NCBI GenBank assembly: GCA_947561715.1
Contig: OX387199.1
Span: 15,629,001 to 15,693,000 of the forward strand
Reading direction: 5' to 3'
DNA length: 64,000 bases
Source: Ascidia mentula
Taxonomy: Eukaryota > Chordata > Ascidiacea > Phlebobranchia > Ascidiidae
In this document: piece by piece, positions 37,648 through 50,452 of the stretch
Position numbering within the stretch: position 1 is the stretch's first letter
Layout: each line of letters starts with the position of its first letter
The notes under the pieces: generated by a model
The model's database searches: none
Told to the model about the DNA's origin: nothing
Seen by the model: only the letters and a program-made list of their open reading frames with translations
Position numbers and translations under genes: made by a program

Positions 37648-40600
37648 ATGACTACGACGACAGGGAACATTCTAAACAGTACCAATGACGTGTTTCTTTC
37701 CGAACCCTTGTGCCAGGCGGAGGGCAGCAAATGGCTTTACATTGTACTGATGCCTCTGCCGCTGCTTTCGGGCATTGTAAACGTAATTGTGTTCTTGGCG
37801 GCCAGCATATACCGATCCAAGCTACTGCGTCACAATTACGTGTATTTCTGCGTCACAAGCACCCTGTTTAGTCACCTGTTGTTTCTTGCACTTCACCTTT
37901 GGGACGAAATTTCAAGTTACAGAATCAACCCGAAAATCTCGTCATCACCGCCAGCTGGTAGGATGAAGGTATATAGCTGTTGTAAACAGGGTTGCCATGA
38001 CTTGCTTTGTTTATCATTCATTGTTCGTCATATTCATATCACGACTATGAAATAAGGTCATCTTGAAATTTCTGTATTGAACTTTATTTCAGGCGTCCTA
38101 TTTTAGGTTTAACATCGGTGGCAGCCCTAGTTATATGATAGGTGTGGACTGACATTGTTATGTCACGAAATGACGTACCCTGAGTGCGGCCTTCCAAAAT
38201 CCCCAATAACTCCTATCTTAGCTTCTTGATAAAACCCCAAAAATATTGTCTGAAATTTTTGGGTTGGGTAGGCTGGTAATGACAAAGGCAAGGTGTATAG
38301 TGGTATATGAATATAATTGTAGTCGTACTCTGTTCTATTAACCAACATACATTTCGCCTACTGGAAAAGCCGTTGTAGACAGGGACCTCAAATAAGAACG
38401 ACTGGAAACAGAATATAATTTAGCCACTATTTTTCTTGCACGATAATGTAGGAAGTAAGAACACGGCATTATGATGTCATTATTTGTGCAACCTTTTTGG
38501 GGGTACTTAAGTATAGCGACGTAAAAATACCTTAATTATATCCACAGCAATTTATACGAAAAAATGTTTTAAACCGTAAGCAATATACGCAACAAACTCT
38601 ATGGGTTTAGAAGAAAAAAAACATTTTCTCTACCAGTGCTCCTATATCTTTACATGTACTTCACCGAGTTTTTTTTTCATTTACTGGGTGCTTTGTGTCA
38701 CGATAAACAACTCTCATGCGCATAATAACCAAAACATGCGTTGCACCAACGGCGTGTTAGTTTCAAAGAAAACTACAGGCCTCAAAAAGGATGTGACAAG
38801 GCGCGCATGTTATAAATTGTGACAGGTAAGAGTCAATCTTTTACACCCAAACAGGCAGTGACGATTATCATCACACACACGTTTTTTGCTGATAACGCTT
38901 GGTCACCATTATAATGCTGTATAACAAACACCGAATGACCGCCAACATTGTTGATTCGTGATACAGCAACATCGCCATAGCAAAATACTAACGTTATATA
39001 ACATACGTCTATGGTGATGACGTCAAATGCATTTATTTACCGAATGGAGTCTCAGTAATGTTTGGGCCTAAAAGTGAAAAAGCAAAAGAAATGTGAGCGC
39101 CAGAATTTTGCACGGTGTTAAAATACACTATGAGCGTGGGTTACTTGTTAACCTGTTCACTACTTTCTATACGCACTGACTGATGCCTAGAAAAAAAATC
39201 TTTCGGTTTCGTTTTATGAAAAGCAGACTAAAATATATTGCAATCGATATAGACGTATCCGCCTCCAATACAGTACAACAAACGCAACTTAACAAATACG
39301 CCATTACATGAGACAGATGTCCCCCTTGCTTTTACGGCACATACTAAAACGTTTTAAATGGATCATGGCACGATGAGAAACGAAACCGTTTAGATCTCAC
39401 CAAGAAATAAAAATTGATTAAATCACCCATTTTGCTTTAGGCCCGCACGCACAACTGTATACTGGCCTCACAAACCTTTTAGTTAAACACGCACAACAGT
39501 TAAATTTAGTTGAAAACTAATACAAATACATTGGTTTATTCCTCATTTATCTATTTAGGTGCTGTGGTCTTTGTGCCAGTCTGGTGCCGTAGCAATGCTC
39601 TTCGGGATGTGCTGTAACCTTGGAGCCTTAATTTTTGTCATGATAGACAGCTCCCATTTTCAAATCGCATCGAAAATGTCCGATCTACCTGAAAACCAAA
39701 CAAAATCCGGGTAAGTTTGGGTTAAACGGATTTGTAACATTATTTTGGACCAAATATTTGCCAAAAAACACACTATCAATGTACCATACATGTTTGTTCA
39801 ATTCTAATTCCCACAATAGGGATTTGCCTATGACGTCTAAACGACATTCATTGCTTTTTTCTTCTTTCCCAGGTTTATGCACGCGAAAAAAATCAAAGCT
39901 GTGGTGTTGGTAGTTCTGTCGTGGCTGCTGCCTCTAGTGTTAACAATTATCGCTGTTTTGTGGTTAAATTGCGCCGATAGGTGTCGCTGCTCGCCCGGGG
40001 CAAGTGGCGAAGCGTGTCCACGAGACAGTGGATGTTCTGCTGTGTGGGCGCCACTGACAATTTCCTTTATGTCAATCAACATAGTTCTCTGGTTTTGCGA
40101 GGTTTGTACTCTTTTAAATATATGCCGAATCGAATCCGAATATCGACACCGAATTCGAATAGTGACCGCGTATCTAACATTTAATGTGTTCAACTTAAAT
40201 TTAAACAACGGTGCTTGAAATCGCACATTTTTTATAGGATTTATGGACTAAATTTGATTTCTAGATCGCAAACACTGGCTAATGTAGCTCACGAATAACG
40301 ACATTAAAATAGACATATATCGCTACAGCGAAAATGTAATTTCCAGTATATGAATGTATGACGCCATTTAGCATTCGTATTCGGCCGAATATTGGATGCC
40401 GGTATATTCGGATTCGGCCGAATTTGGATTTTTTTCTGCGTTAGCCCATCTCTAGATTTCATGGCGTAACTGTTTTTATATGTGCCGCAGGTCGCTGGTC
40501 TCGCCATTCTATTAACGATTGGCGTACGAAACTTTCAAAAATTTACCAGCGGCAGTAAAACGCGAACCAACGGCTTTCCGAAAACGGTGGATGGGAGTTT

Positions 40601-40964
40601 GGCGAATCAAAACCTCGGGAACATGCCTGAATCAGCCGGAAGTATGGAGGATGTAGAAGAAATTGCTGTTGTTCAGCCTTTACCTATTGTGAAAGCGAGC
40701 AGATGGAGCTGGTTTAGAAGAAACCCAAGACTTCGTTGCGCCGTTGTGTTGAGTTTGATTTTTGTGCTGTGCACCTTGCCCATTGTAATTGTCTTTTTCT
40801 TTGACTTGTCTCAAATTCCGTTTGAAATTTCGGCTGCCAGAGTAACTGCGTTGGTGTTGGTTCACTTATACACGCTAATATGTCCGATCCTTCTTGTAAC
40901 TTACCTTTCTAACTTGCGCACTGCAGTGGTACAGATGCTCACCGATTTGTTATGTTGTTTCTGA
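37648..40964 (+). CDS. Orphan seven-transmembrane receptor 1
   Basis: Four exons (37648-37968, 39559-39710, 39873-40101, 40491-40964) encode 391 residues. Seven hydrophobic segments are visible: WLYIVLMPLPLL, VYFCVTSTLFSHLL, GAVAMLFGMCCNLGALIF, AVVLVVLSWLLPLVLTI, SINIVLWFCEVAGLAILL, AVVLSLIFVLCTLPIVIV and ALVLVHLYTLICPILLV. The N terminus is short with NST and NQT sequons nearby. The second extracellular loop is cysteine-rich (CADRCRCSPG, GEACPRDSGC) and can pair with the LCQ cysteine at the top of TM3. DRY and NPxxY are replaced by MID and CPILLVTY. The third intracellular loop is long, and the tail is short and ends in LLCCF, a possible palmitoylation site. Topology is rhodopsin-like, but I cannot name the ligand or family. 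A paralogue lies 5 kb downstream. Confidence 0.82.
40115..40456. mobile_element. Degenerate repeat rich in ATTCGGCCGAAT
   Basis: The intron between receptor 1 exons 3 and 4 is filled by palindromic CCGAATCGAATCCGAATA and GGCCGAATTTGG blocks in both orientations. It ends at GTTAGCCCATCTCTAG, which resembles the end of a hAT-type MITE. The left end could not be matched. Confidence 0.45.
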
Positions 40965-43900
40965 GACATTACGCTGATTATGACAGTATCATTACCCTGA
41001 GGAAGCCTTGTTGGATAACAGGCGAAACGTCGGTCAATAAAGTTACGTTTTTATTGTGCCAGAAGAACAGATTATTAAATTAAAATATGCCTGGCAGCAA
41101 CAGAAACATTATAACTGATTATGACTGTTTGTAAATTGTGTTTGACTGTTATTTTACAAGCACAACCAAAATAAAACATCGTTTGAATAGCTGTAATATT
41201 TTGTTGTTTTCACAGCAGCTTGTGCAAAACTTGCTTAACTCACCTGTTTAATTTCTGAATAGTAATGTGTAAAATTCTGAGACCGCCGTAAAAAAATCGG
41301 GCCAGATTTCACAATTTGCCACATTTTCGTTGTAGTTTTGCTTTTGCCGCATGAGTGCGCACAAGATCCTCTCGCAGAAAAAAAAGCTTGGACAACGTGG
41401 TGACAAATATGACAATTAATTGCAGGGAGAAGGCAGGGCCCTATTACGTCACAACTGCTTGAACAATTGAATCCACATTGCCAATTATGCGTCGCAATGA
41501 GTTTAATTTCGGCTATAAATAAACTTTTGGGCTCGGGGCTAAATTTAGTGCCCGAAATGGCAGATAACAACTCTATGGATAGCCCTACGTGTTTGACCGT
41601 GTTGGGACTATATGTTTTCTGCAAACAAACCAATTCGTTGCTTTTTATGTTATTGTATGATAGAGCTGTAGCCTCTAAAAACTCTTATAAATCTATTTTT
41701 TGCCACATAAGAACTGGGTTAGATGGATAATAATTATTCTGTCAGTAAGTTAGTACTTATTGTAGGAACTATTATGAAACCTGAGTTACTTAAACGGTGA
41801 TGTCAATTGCCCACCCAAAGCTATGACTGTCTGTTAGGTCAAGACCATTATAGTGGTCTGGCTAAACTTTTGACCAGTTACTGATGCGTACTCTGGTTGT
41901 GAAGCTTTAGTTCGCTGACTTGGACATGATCCTGGTGTGTCTGCATTTCGACCAATTTATATGTCCCTTTATTGCAGCATACCCCATTTCTGGAATTGCG
42001 TTAAATCAACGACACGTCGTGATTCTCCTTGAGGAAACCTTTTTCACAGGCACCCGATTGGGTATTTACTAATTAGCTTTGTTGTTTATCTGGACCAGGT
42101 CATATAAAACACCGTAGTATTTGTGGTGGCAAAATGAAAGTAATTTGTTTTTCGAATTCGTCCAAGCGTTTTTCCGGCCTTCGTCTATGTTGATTAAAAA
42201 ATAAAATTCTGTTGCGGTAACTGGCATAGTTGCAATTAAGAGCGCTTTGCGGGTACCAATACACAACTCGAACAAGATAGTCAAACGTATAGTAAGTAGA
42301 ATGTATTTTGCAAATATTAAACTTTGCTTTCGGTGAAAAAGGCTTAGTAGTTTTTAACGATCCCTCGCAAACAGCTCTTACATAGCAGCATTTGTTTCCT
42401 GTTAATCTGTGCCACTACGTTGCGCGACTAAATGATTGGCATGTGCCAAACATGACATTAGCCCACCAACGCTCGCTTGAATCTACTAATTTAGCCATAA
42501 GTGGGACAATTGTGGGTTATAGGCACCCGACATGTCGCTTTGACGCCCACTTTCGATATAGATCCTCCTTCAGTACATTTTAGGTAGGGGATTGGATAAT
42601 TACATATTCGCGAGATAATGGTTTACAAACATTGTCGTGTGCAACCGGCAGAATGGCGGTGTACGCCCATGTAGTTGTTATACATCCTTCCTTACAATCA
42701 CTCAGTAGTCTTTGTGACGCAACAACTGAGTATTAGCGGTACCTTGCTTCAGTACAGAAGTGCTGGATGTAATGTATACGATTGTTAAATAATACTTAAT
42801 AGTAATCAGAAAACAAAAGGTATAGAAATAAAATCGTATGAGTAAAAGAATATGTTATTTCTAGTGCCTTATTGCAAGAAAAGTTCAGATATTTAGTTGT
42901 TTATAGTCGTTTACTCTGACTGAAATAGCGCAAGTCAAACATCATCTAAATATATGTTTAAATAGGCAGCTTTTGGCAATAAATTGACCTGTACGGTTTA
43001 AATAACTCATTTGTTGTGGCAACCGCATTTCATAAGTCTCACATTCTTTCATGGAGTTACTCACTAAGAATTCTTAGTGTGTATTTTCGAGTTTATTCCA
43101 AACGTCATGTGTCCGGTAACTATTGTTGCTTGCAGTGAAAATACGTGCGTGGTGTGTAAAAGACTGTTGGTGTGTAATGCCACACTTTGCTGTCGGTTTT
43201 CCTAAATGTGCGTTACATTGGCTATTTTTGCTGATGCATCGTTGTCCGTGCTATTATGTAAGAATTGGCACGTGCTGTGAAGCTTACGGGTGTTTTTTGC
43301 GGAGGGTTGAAACTGCGCTGCAATCAATACTTGCAAAATGAATTACTTGTCAGGTTGGGGCGAGCGGAAAAAGATAGTTTAAAAACATAAACCTTTTGTT
43401 GAAACGTCCCGATTTTAACTTTAGCGAAGTTCATTCTTTTTTAGCAGTAAACCGTTTCTGATTGCAGTCACGGTATTCGTTCCATGTGCAAACACACAAG
43501 GAAACTTATTCGTCAACCTGGGACCAAAATGAAAGCAGGATTTAGCTTTGATGCATGAAAGCTTTTACATTGCACACAAACAAAAATCATAAATTATCCA
43601 CATATTTCATTTATTTATTAATTCGTCAGTTACACTCGCTGCAGTGCGAATATTTGCAATTTTTGCTCAAATGTTTGTACTTTTACATCATTTTACTCAG
43701 AGGCGATGACATTAAGCTCTTTGGCGCAGCAAACAATCCCAATACGTGTCCATTAGGTTGATTACCTTACCTGCTATTTGTCATAACGTGGTAGGTTTCA
43801 AAATTTTGGGTGTGAAAATAAAGCTATTTCGAGAACATTCGATCTCTTCCATGAACGTGCGCAAATAACGTGAGATCCGATCGTTTGGCACGTGACCAGT

Positions 43901-46005
43901 TTGCAACTTCTGCTGTTACTGTTTTTCGCATTATCTTGCGTGAAGCACTAGAGTTCGACATTTGAATCTTTATGATGTGTCATATATGATATCTATCGTC
44001 ACTTTCAGACTGCCTTAAAAGGTTCAACTTTTAATTCTTTTACATACTATGCCGCGAATTTTGTTTTTATTCAAATTTGTACAAATAAGTGGTGCGTGGG
44101 GTGATATACGCTTTTATCCATTGCATATAAATGTACATTTTATTTACATGAACTATTTATATTTGCACAGCGGGGAGTAAAAAGCGTCAGTTTCTGTTTG
44201 CCTTTATGCCGATAGTAAGTTATTGTACCTTTATTTCGTCACAATTTTCGTTCGAACTGGGACGCCTGGTGTGCTGGTGACGTGAAGCAAAGGTCATTAT
44301 TATTCCCAGAACCAGCCTTGCGTTCAAAATTGCAAGACAGCGAATTCTCAGATCTAAACTCAGGAAATGAGTAAGCACGATAGACCTTAGAAATAAAAGG
44401 GAAGTTGAAGGAAACTTGCCAATTTGGCTGTGGGGTCGCGAGGCCAGCTAGCCTTTTTAAGTATGACGTCCGCCATGTAATTAACCCTGGTCGTGACCCA
44501 AGTTGTTCAGAAGCAAGTAGGATAGTTTTTGGATGATGCAGCAAAACATGCGCGTTGCACCACCAGTCGAAAATGAGGCGATGGGTCAAAATTTAAATGC
44601 ACAGCCAGCAGAAAGACAAAGGTTTTCAGCAGCATTCATTTTCGGACTTATGTGTTGATTTAGTAAAATACCTCCTATGTGAACTGTATTACAGTATATA
44701 TTCGTTGGCATGGCCTATTAACAAAAAAAAAGAGTAGCGCTCTGTGTGTTGCTTACAATAGAGTCAAGATGTTGAAATACCGTATTGCGACATCGTAAAT
44801 TCGACAGCTTCTAAGAACGTTGATTTTCTTACCCATGTGACCCAACTACATGAGATTAAATGTCACAATGTGTGCCACATGTTATGGCTCATAAATGTGT
44901 GAGAGGTTTGGAAAGGGTTGGACTTTTGTTGATCTTTACTTGTTAAAGTCCATGCTTTAAACTAAGTAAACGACCCGCAAAGTTCAGATTTAACTAAACA
45001 CGTCGTAATTGTGTTTTTTTCGCATGGTAAATAAACGGCAAAGTTGATCATTGGACTGGTGAAGTATCACGATCAGTCACAAACACCTTCGCTGGCAGAA
45101 AGATGATGTAAAAGGTGTTGCGCGAAAAAAAGTTTCTGCGGTGCACATTTCACATTGTCTATATAACATTTTCATATACATTTTCTTCGCGTTTCAACGT
45201 ACAAATATTTATTCATTCGCAATTTTACTGTAGAAACAAAAAGAAAAGAATTAGATTCCATACAGGCCTGGTTTTATTATAAACATCTGTTTTGTCTAAA
45301 CAGCTTTTTTTGACTGTCTATAAACCGCACCACCGACAGTATACGTAAATTGTTACAAAGAAAACGTTCAGAATTTGTCTGGCCCTCTTATTGCGTCACA
45401 TAGGACGTTGATCCAAGTAAACATACTTGGACTGAAGCCATGCTAGACTACGTAGCTTGCTATGAGTACACGCACGGGGAAAGTTTTTCAAACTTACTTT
45501 TTCTGCCATCCTATTTAAAGCCGAGCTTTACAGGCGGTGGGGATCAAAGGAACATTGCAATTTTCAGCATCCAAATCAAGACGAAATGACTTGTTGCCAG
45601 ATTGTGACCATTTACAGAGTTGTATGTTTTTTAAATGTTTGTTAGGTTAACTTTGATTCGCCGTGTACGTGTCGCTTACGTATAATTTGCGGTATTCGAT
45701 TCGGCTTACCAGTAGTACGCATGGGGGTGCCTTACATTAATAACAGCGCATTAAAAGGAAGTCATTGAACGTGGCGACGCGAGGAAGTTATTAGAAGGTA
45801 CTGTAGACTGATATGTGAGAAAAACAGTAGCTCACAGCACTACATGGCATTTAAAGCTGCATTGTTTCACGTTGTTGAACCATGGGTGACTAGTTTGTGT
45901 GAGTGTTTTGTTCCATTACAATATTTTGAATGTATAAACTGTGGTTGGTTGATTGGTTAATGTATGCCTTGTCTTTCAGGTCTTGTATCTATAGTAGTAA
46001 GCAGT
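40965..46005. other. Long intergenic region between the two receptors
   Basis: Two possible receptor 1 poly(A) signals (AATAAA at 41036-41041 and 41170-41175) follow its stop. The first sits in a GAGGAAGCC...GGCGAAACGTC repeat-like stretch. Beyond that I see about 4.8 kb of AT-rich sequence. The longest ORFs (41235-41633 minus, 44239-44589 minus) have no recognisable domain and no splice context. A 3' splice site, ccttgtctttcag, ends at 45979, 27 nt before the receptor 2 ATG. Confidence 0.55.
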
Positions 46006-49000
46006 ATGCCGACACTAACGTTAAACGACACAGAACTATTCGAGTGCAAAGCAGAAGAAAGCAAATGGCAATATGTCCTGCTAATGCCGATTCCAATTCT
46101 TGCATTGACTGTCAACTTCACAGTGTGGCTGGCGGCTACAATTTACCGTCGCAAGCTCTTGCGCCAAAACTACGTCTACATCAGCGTCACGAGCACTATA
46201 CTGAGCAACATAGTTTTCCTTGCCTTTCACCTGTGGGATGAGATTGACGGCTACAAGAGGCCGGCTCACGTGTCGGTGAAGTCGCCCTCCCATAAAATGA
46301 AGGTACGATATGTGGTTTAATTGTAACATGAGATTTGTGCCAAATTTTCACAGCGGTTTGACATGCTGCTTATTTTTACTTGATAATTTTTGATGTCGAA
46401 AATTCTTTCTTTTTGCACACAGTGTACAATGACCTGTAAAATGGCAACAATGACGATAAACTGTAGCAAATTAGAAAAATACCCTTTAACATATAAATCA
46501 GAGTCATGTACATTATAACCAGTGCAAAGTAGGCGTCGATATTGACAAATTACCACCTCAACACTTGCTTCTGCATGTTACCAATTTGAAAATCATGATT
46601 TGTTATGTGCAACTGGGAGATAGCAGCGAAATCTGCCGGGTGCGCAAGTACTGTTTGCGCCAAAGTCTTTGTGTCTTTTGTTATCCCGGAAGTACGCTCG
46701 ATCAGGCCTTGAAAATTACGCGTTATGGAGTCAAATCTTACCCCTTCACCCCAATCTATATCACGACATCGTGGCCTATCTATGTCAACTGGTCGTCTAG
46801 CGTGAAAAATCGGTGACTTGCAGTATATGGTGACAATGGCAGCATGAACACACGCACGAGGACTCATGGCGGAGCCTATACTTGGGCCAGTCATGAAACG
46901 GACGTCGTTCATCAATGCCAGTCTTGTTTACATTTTTACCGTTGCCGTGTGGCTCGTCTCCCTTGCATTACGCCACAAGCTTTATCAATTATTCAAATAT
47001 ACGTCACTTTACGGGTAGCTTGTAACTTTATTTTGGGTGTGCTGCGAAGCGCTTTACGGCGTGATCATTTTCTCTGAAGAAATACGACATTCCATGAAAC
47101 ACGTGAAAACAGTCATCCACCTTTACGCGAAGAAATCCGGAGCCCGCGTTTCAACACACCAGCGTAGTTAAGTGGCTGCATATCATGAAACATAAACCCT
47201 TTTGCGCGTGTCAGAAATTACAAAAAAATGGCGCCCAGTTTGTACGCGCTCTTGTACATGAAGAAAAAAACAAAATCTAACCTAGGCCGAGACTAGTGGT
47301 CGCCCCCCATTTGTGCAGGAAAAAAGCGTTTTTGTTCTGCACATGTTGTGATGCACAAGCAGTCCTCCACGCTGATGCAAATATGCCTTCCTCCGTCATC
47401 AAACGAAACTTTAGCAACCGTGCTCACGAAAGGAAGTTTAATCATACCCAAGTGACACTCACGTCTTAGTCATGCTGTAACTCCACTTTCGATATACCTT
47501 ACAGATTCTGTGGACTCTCTGTCAATCAGCCGCGGTTTCAATGCTCTTTGTTATGTGTGGAAATCTTCTCGTCCTCATTTACGTCATGCTGGACAGCACC
47601 TTCTTCCAGAAGAGCGTCCACAGCAGAAGCCGCTCGACCTCCTCCAGTCATCCACACGTGCCTAGGTCTACTCGGAGGTATAAACCAATCAATACGTTTT
47701 ATACATTGACGTCATTAGAATTTGGTCAAAGGCTTATCACCATGCAGATATATCGTACTAATGAAAAAATGTCATTTGAAAGGGTTGAATTGTACATACT
47801 ATCGGTATATTTTGTAAATCGTTTACCCACAAACTGCATTACCAATAAAATCATTGTTCTGACAACCTCCTTATGTATGTATCCTGGGTTTTCTCGATTA
47901 CAAATTGTTTTTATCAGGATTGGTCGAAAAAAAAAGATCTGTACATTCGGCCGAATGTGGTCCTGCCCTGGTGTTAATGCTTTTTCCATTTAAGCCTGGC
48001 GTGGAATGACAAGTCACGTGCCATTTACGCGCATCGAAACCTCACAATTCACAAAAGTCACGCAAAACGTCAGGACTTGGCTCTAAACAAGTTCCAAGAG
48101 TTTTGTTTCCTGGAAAATCGTGCCGGGTTTTCGAATATCCCCCAACTGCAGATTAATTAAATAAAGCGTTGGACTTCGTAAACAGATTTCGAAACGTTTT
48201 CACATGATAGATGTGACGTAAAGGCGTGAGTGTTTCAAAAAAATAAAACACAAACGCGCCAAATTTCATACAACGTTATTCATCAATCAATGTGGATTTA
48301 GCCGCGTTGAAGTCACGTGTTGCAAATCCGAATTCGAAATGTCGCGTTGGAATCGTAGACAAATCGTAAACGTGTGAATATACCAATTACATCATATAGT
48401 GAGTAAGTACGAATGTTTGCGGAAGTGGATCGCTTCCGTCCGCGTCATAGACCATGCGCAGTCCGACAACCCCGCTGCCAATCTTCGTCAAACTGCATTG
48501 TCATTCGCCGCTGAGCCAGAATGCATTGTGACATAAGAAACATCGCCTGGAAGTTTCGTAAACAAACGGTCTCTTGGTTTTTGTTGTCATTGGTGTCCTT
48601 ATACATCTGGCTGAATATTGATTATTACAAAATGCGGGTTGCTTTGACGTCAATTCTAAATTTATGAAGAGTTGCTTTAAAACTACTATTTACATCCACT
48701 ATTGTCAAAAAATACGATTTCTTTGCTTTGTTTTTACATTAGGGTTAAAATTTAAAATATTTTGCAGATCCATATCGTTATTAACTTGGCTCACTGCGAT
48801 GTTTGCAACATAAGTTATTATTTTTCATTCAGAACCTTGGACATAAAGAAGCGCAAAGCGATCCTCCTAGTAGCTTTCTCCTGGTTTCTTCCAATCACAC
48901 TTACAATAGTGGCAGTCCTGTCGTGGAACTGTTCAGGTTACTGCCGTTGCAACCCAGGATCGGTTGGAGAAATTTGTCCCCGCCACATGGGGTGCTCAAG

Positions 49001-49772
49001 AGTCTGGGCACCTCTAAATAATTCTTTCATTGGAGTCAACATTGGATTGTGGATTGTGGAGGTACAGACTGCTTTACTCTGCTGAGTAATTAGATAAATC
49101 AACCGTAGTCTTTTCAAAGCAAAAATTGTAATGCGTATGTTTCGATCACAATTTGGTACTTGCTCTTCGCCGCTTTGTTTTATACACTCACATCCGTTGA
49201 CTTTTTGTCAGAACGAATGCTAATATCGGACTTCCGTGTTTCTGCAGGTTTTCTGTCTCATCGGGTTTACAATCAGTGGCGTTCGCAATTTCCAAGATTT
49301 CACAGGCTCGCGACCCAGTTCACGTTCGCGACTCACAACTCGTTCCCAAATCATCACCAGCGTTAGCGGGTCGCGCGAGTTTGATAAACTCGACGCAAAG
49401 CAGACTTATGAAAGCAACTCGACAGTCGTGTTTGACGAAAAGAGCCCCAAAAACCAGTCCTTGGCAAAAGACGACGAGGTTTTTCAAGCGCAGAGTCCCA
49501 CTGGTATCACCAAGCGGAATGTATTTGCCAACCCTCGTCTCCGCTTGGTGATGCTGTTGAGCTCGGTTTTTATTGTATGCACCATTCCTGTCGCAATTGC
49601 ATTTTTCATTGACGTGGGCGTGGAAAAATTTTCAATGCCGGCGGTTAAAATTCCCGCCATGGTAAGTGTTCATTTGTACGCGCTTATCTGCCCGTTGTTG
49701 TTGGTTAAGTACATGTCCAACTTACGTAGGGCTCTTAACCGTTTCTTCGGCTCTCTTTGTTGCTGCTTGTAA
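46006..49772 (+). CDS. Orphan seven-transmembrane receptor 2 (paralogue of receptor 1)
   Basis: Four exons (46006-46302, 47505-47677, 48833-49061, 49248-49772) encode 407 residues. The exon phases match those of receptor 1, and exon 3 has the same length (229 nt). Shared signatures include the first exon ending in MK, NYVYxxVTSTxxS, LWDEI, LWTLCQSAAVSMLF, the loop cysteines NCSGYCRCNPGSVGEICPR with GCSRVWAPL, and the closing SVHLYALICPLLLVKYMSNL. The second intracellular loop has an added Ser/Arg run (HSRSRSTSSSHPH). The third is long and Ser/Thr-rich. The tail again ends in cysteines (LCCCL). The start was put at MPTLTLNDTELFEC because an upstream in-frame Met lies before the 3' splice site ending at 45979. 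AATAAA occurs at about 49813. Ligand and coupling are unknown. Confidence 0.82.
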
Positions 49773-50452
49773 ATTCTCATAACATCTCCGTGTATTACTT
49801 TCGCATCTGTTGAATAAACAAAATGTCCAATATCTCCAGGTACCCTGTGTGTTTTGTGATGATGTCGACATCGAAACTTTTCCTGTATCATTTATCTGTG
49901 GATAAAAACTACTTGTGCAGCGTACATGTGCTTTTGTGCATGATCAAATCGTCAACTTATTTTACGCGTGTCTCCTGTTCAGTGTTTCTCATTTTAATTT
50001 TACGATTGGTTGATGTGAATACACATATATCTATATTGACACTGTTTCGTGTAAAGGAAATCAGACAGAAAACTCTGTGTCAAAAAATTTTCATGTTATA
50101 ACAATCCGTCACACACGACACCAATAATAAATAAAAGGTACAACAGCTATTTAAATACAAAAACGACAAGCATAGTACAGTGCTTCTGAGTTACAACCCA
50201 GGATCTCAATCAAAAACATGTGCAAGTAAAGCGCGCATGTGAAGCGAATATCTTATTCCATTAAACGTTTAAATTTGAATAAATATCTTTCATAAAGTAC
50301 ATTGTTATAACACTGTGGTGTCAGGGGTAACTATCAACTCAGGCGATTTTAATTTCCGTGAATCTCCTGCTGGTGTTTGTCTTAAGTAACTATTTCTTCA
50401 ACTCGATTTAAAAGTTTGGAAAGAAAAAGTTCGAGATTACATAGAACTAAAG
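49773..50452. other. Convergent intergenic region
   Basis: It holds the 3' flank of receptor 2 and of the minus-strand myozenin-like gene. Apart from poly(A)-like AATAAA motifs I see nothing here. Confidence 0.6.

Noticed and set aside
39837-40226. 129-residue minus-strand ORF
   Set aside because: It is the shadow of receptor 1 exon 3 and the adjoining repeat.
41235-41633. 132-residue minus-strand ORF
   Set aside because: No recognisable domain, no supporting splice sites, and composition typical of the surrounding intergenic DNA.
46530-46560. TAGGCGTCGAT motif suggesting a third TAGGCGTC-type MITE
   Set aside because: Only about 11 bp match; neither the internal motifs nor a right end could be found.
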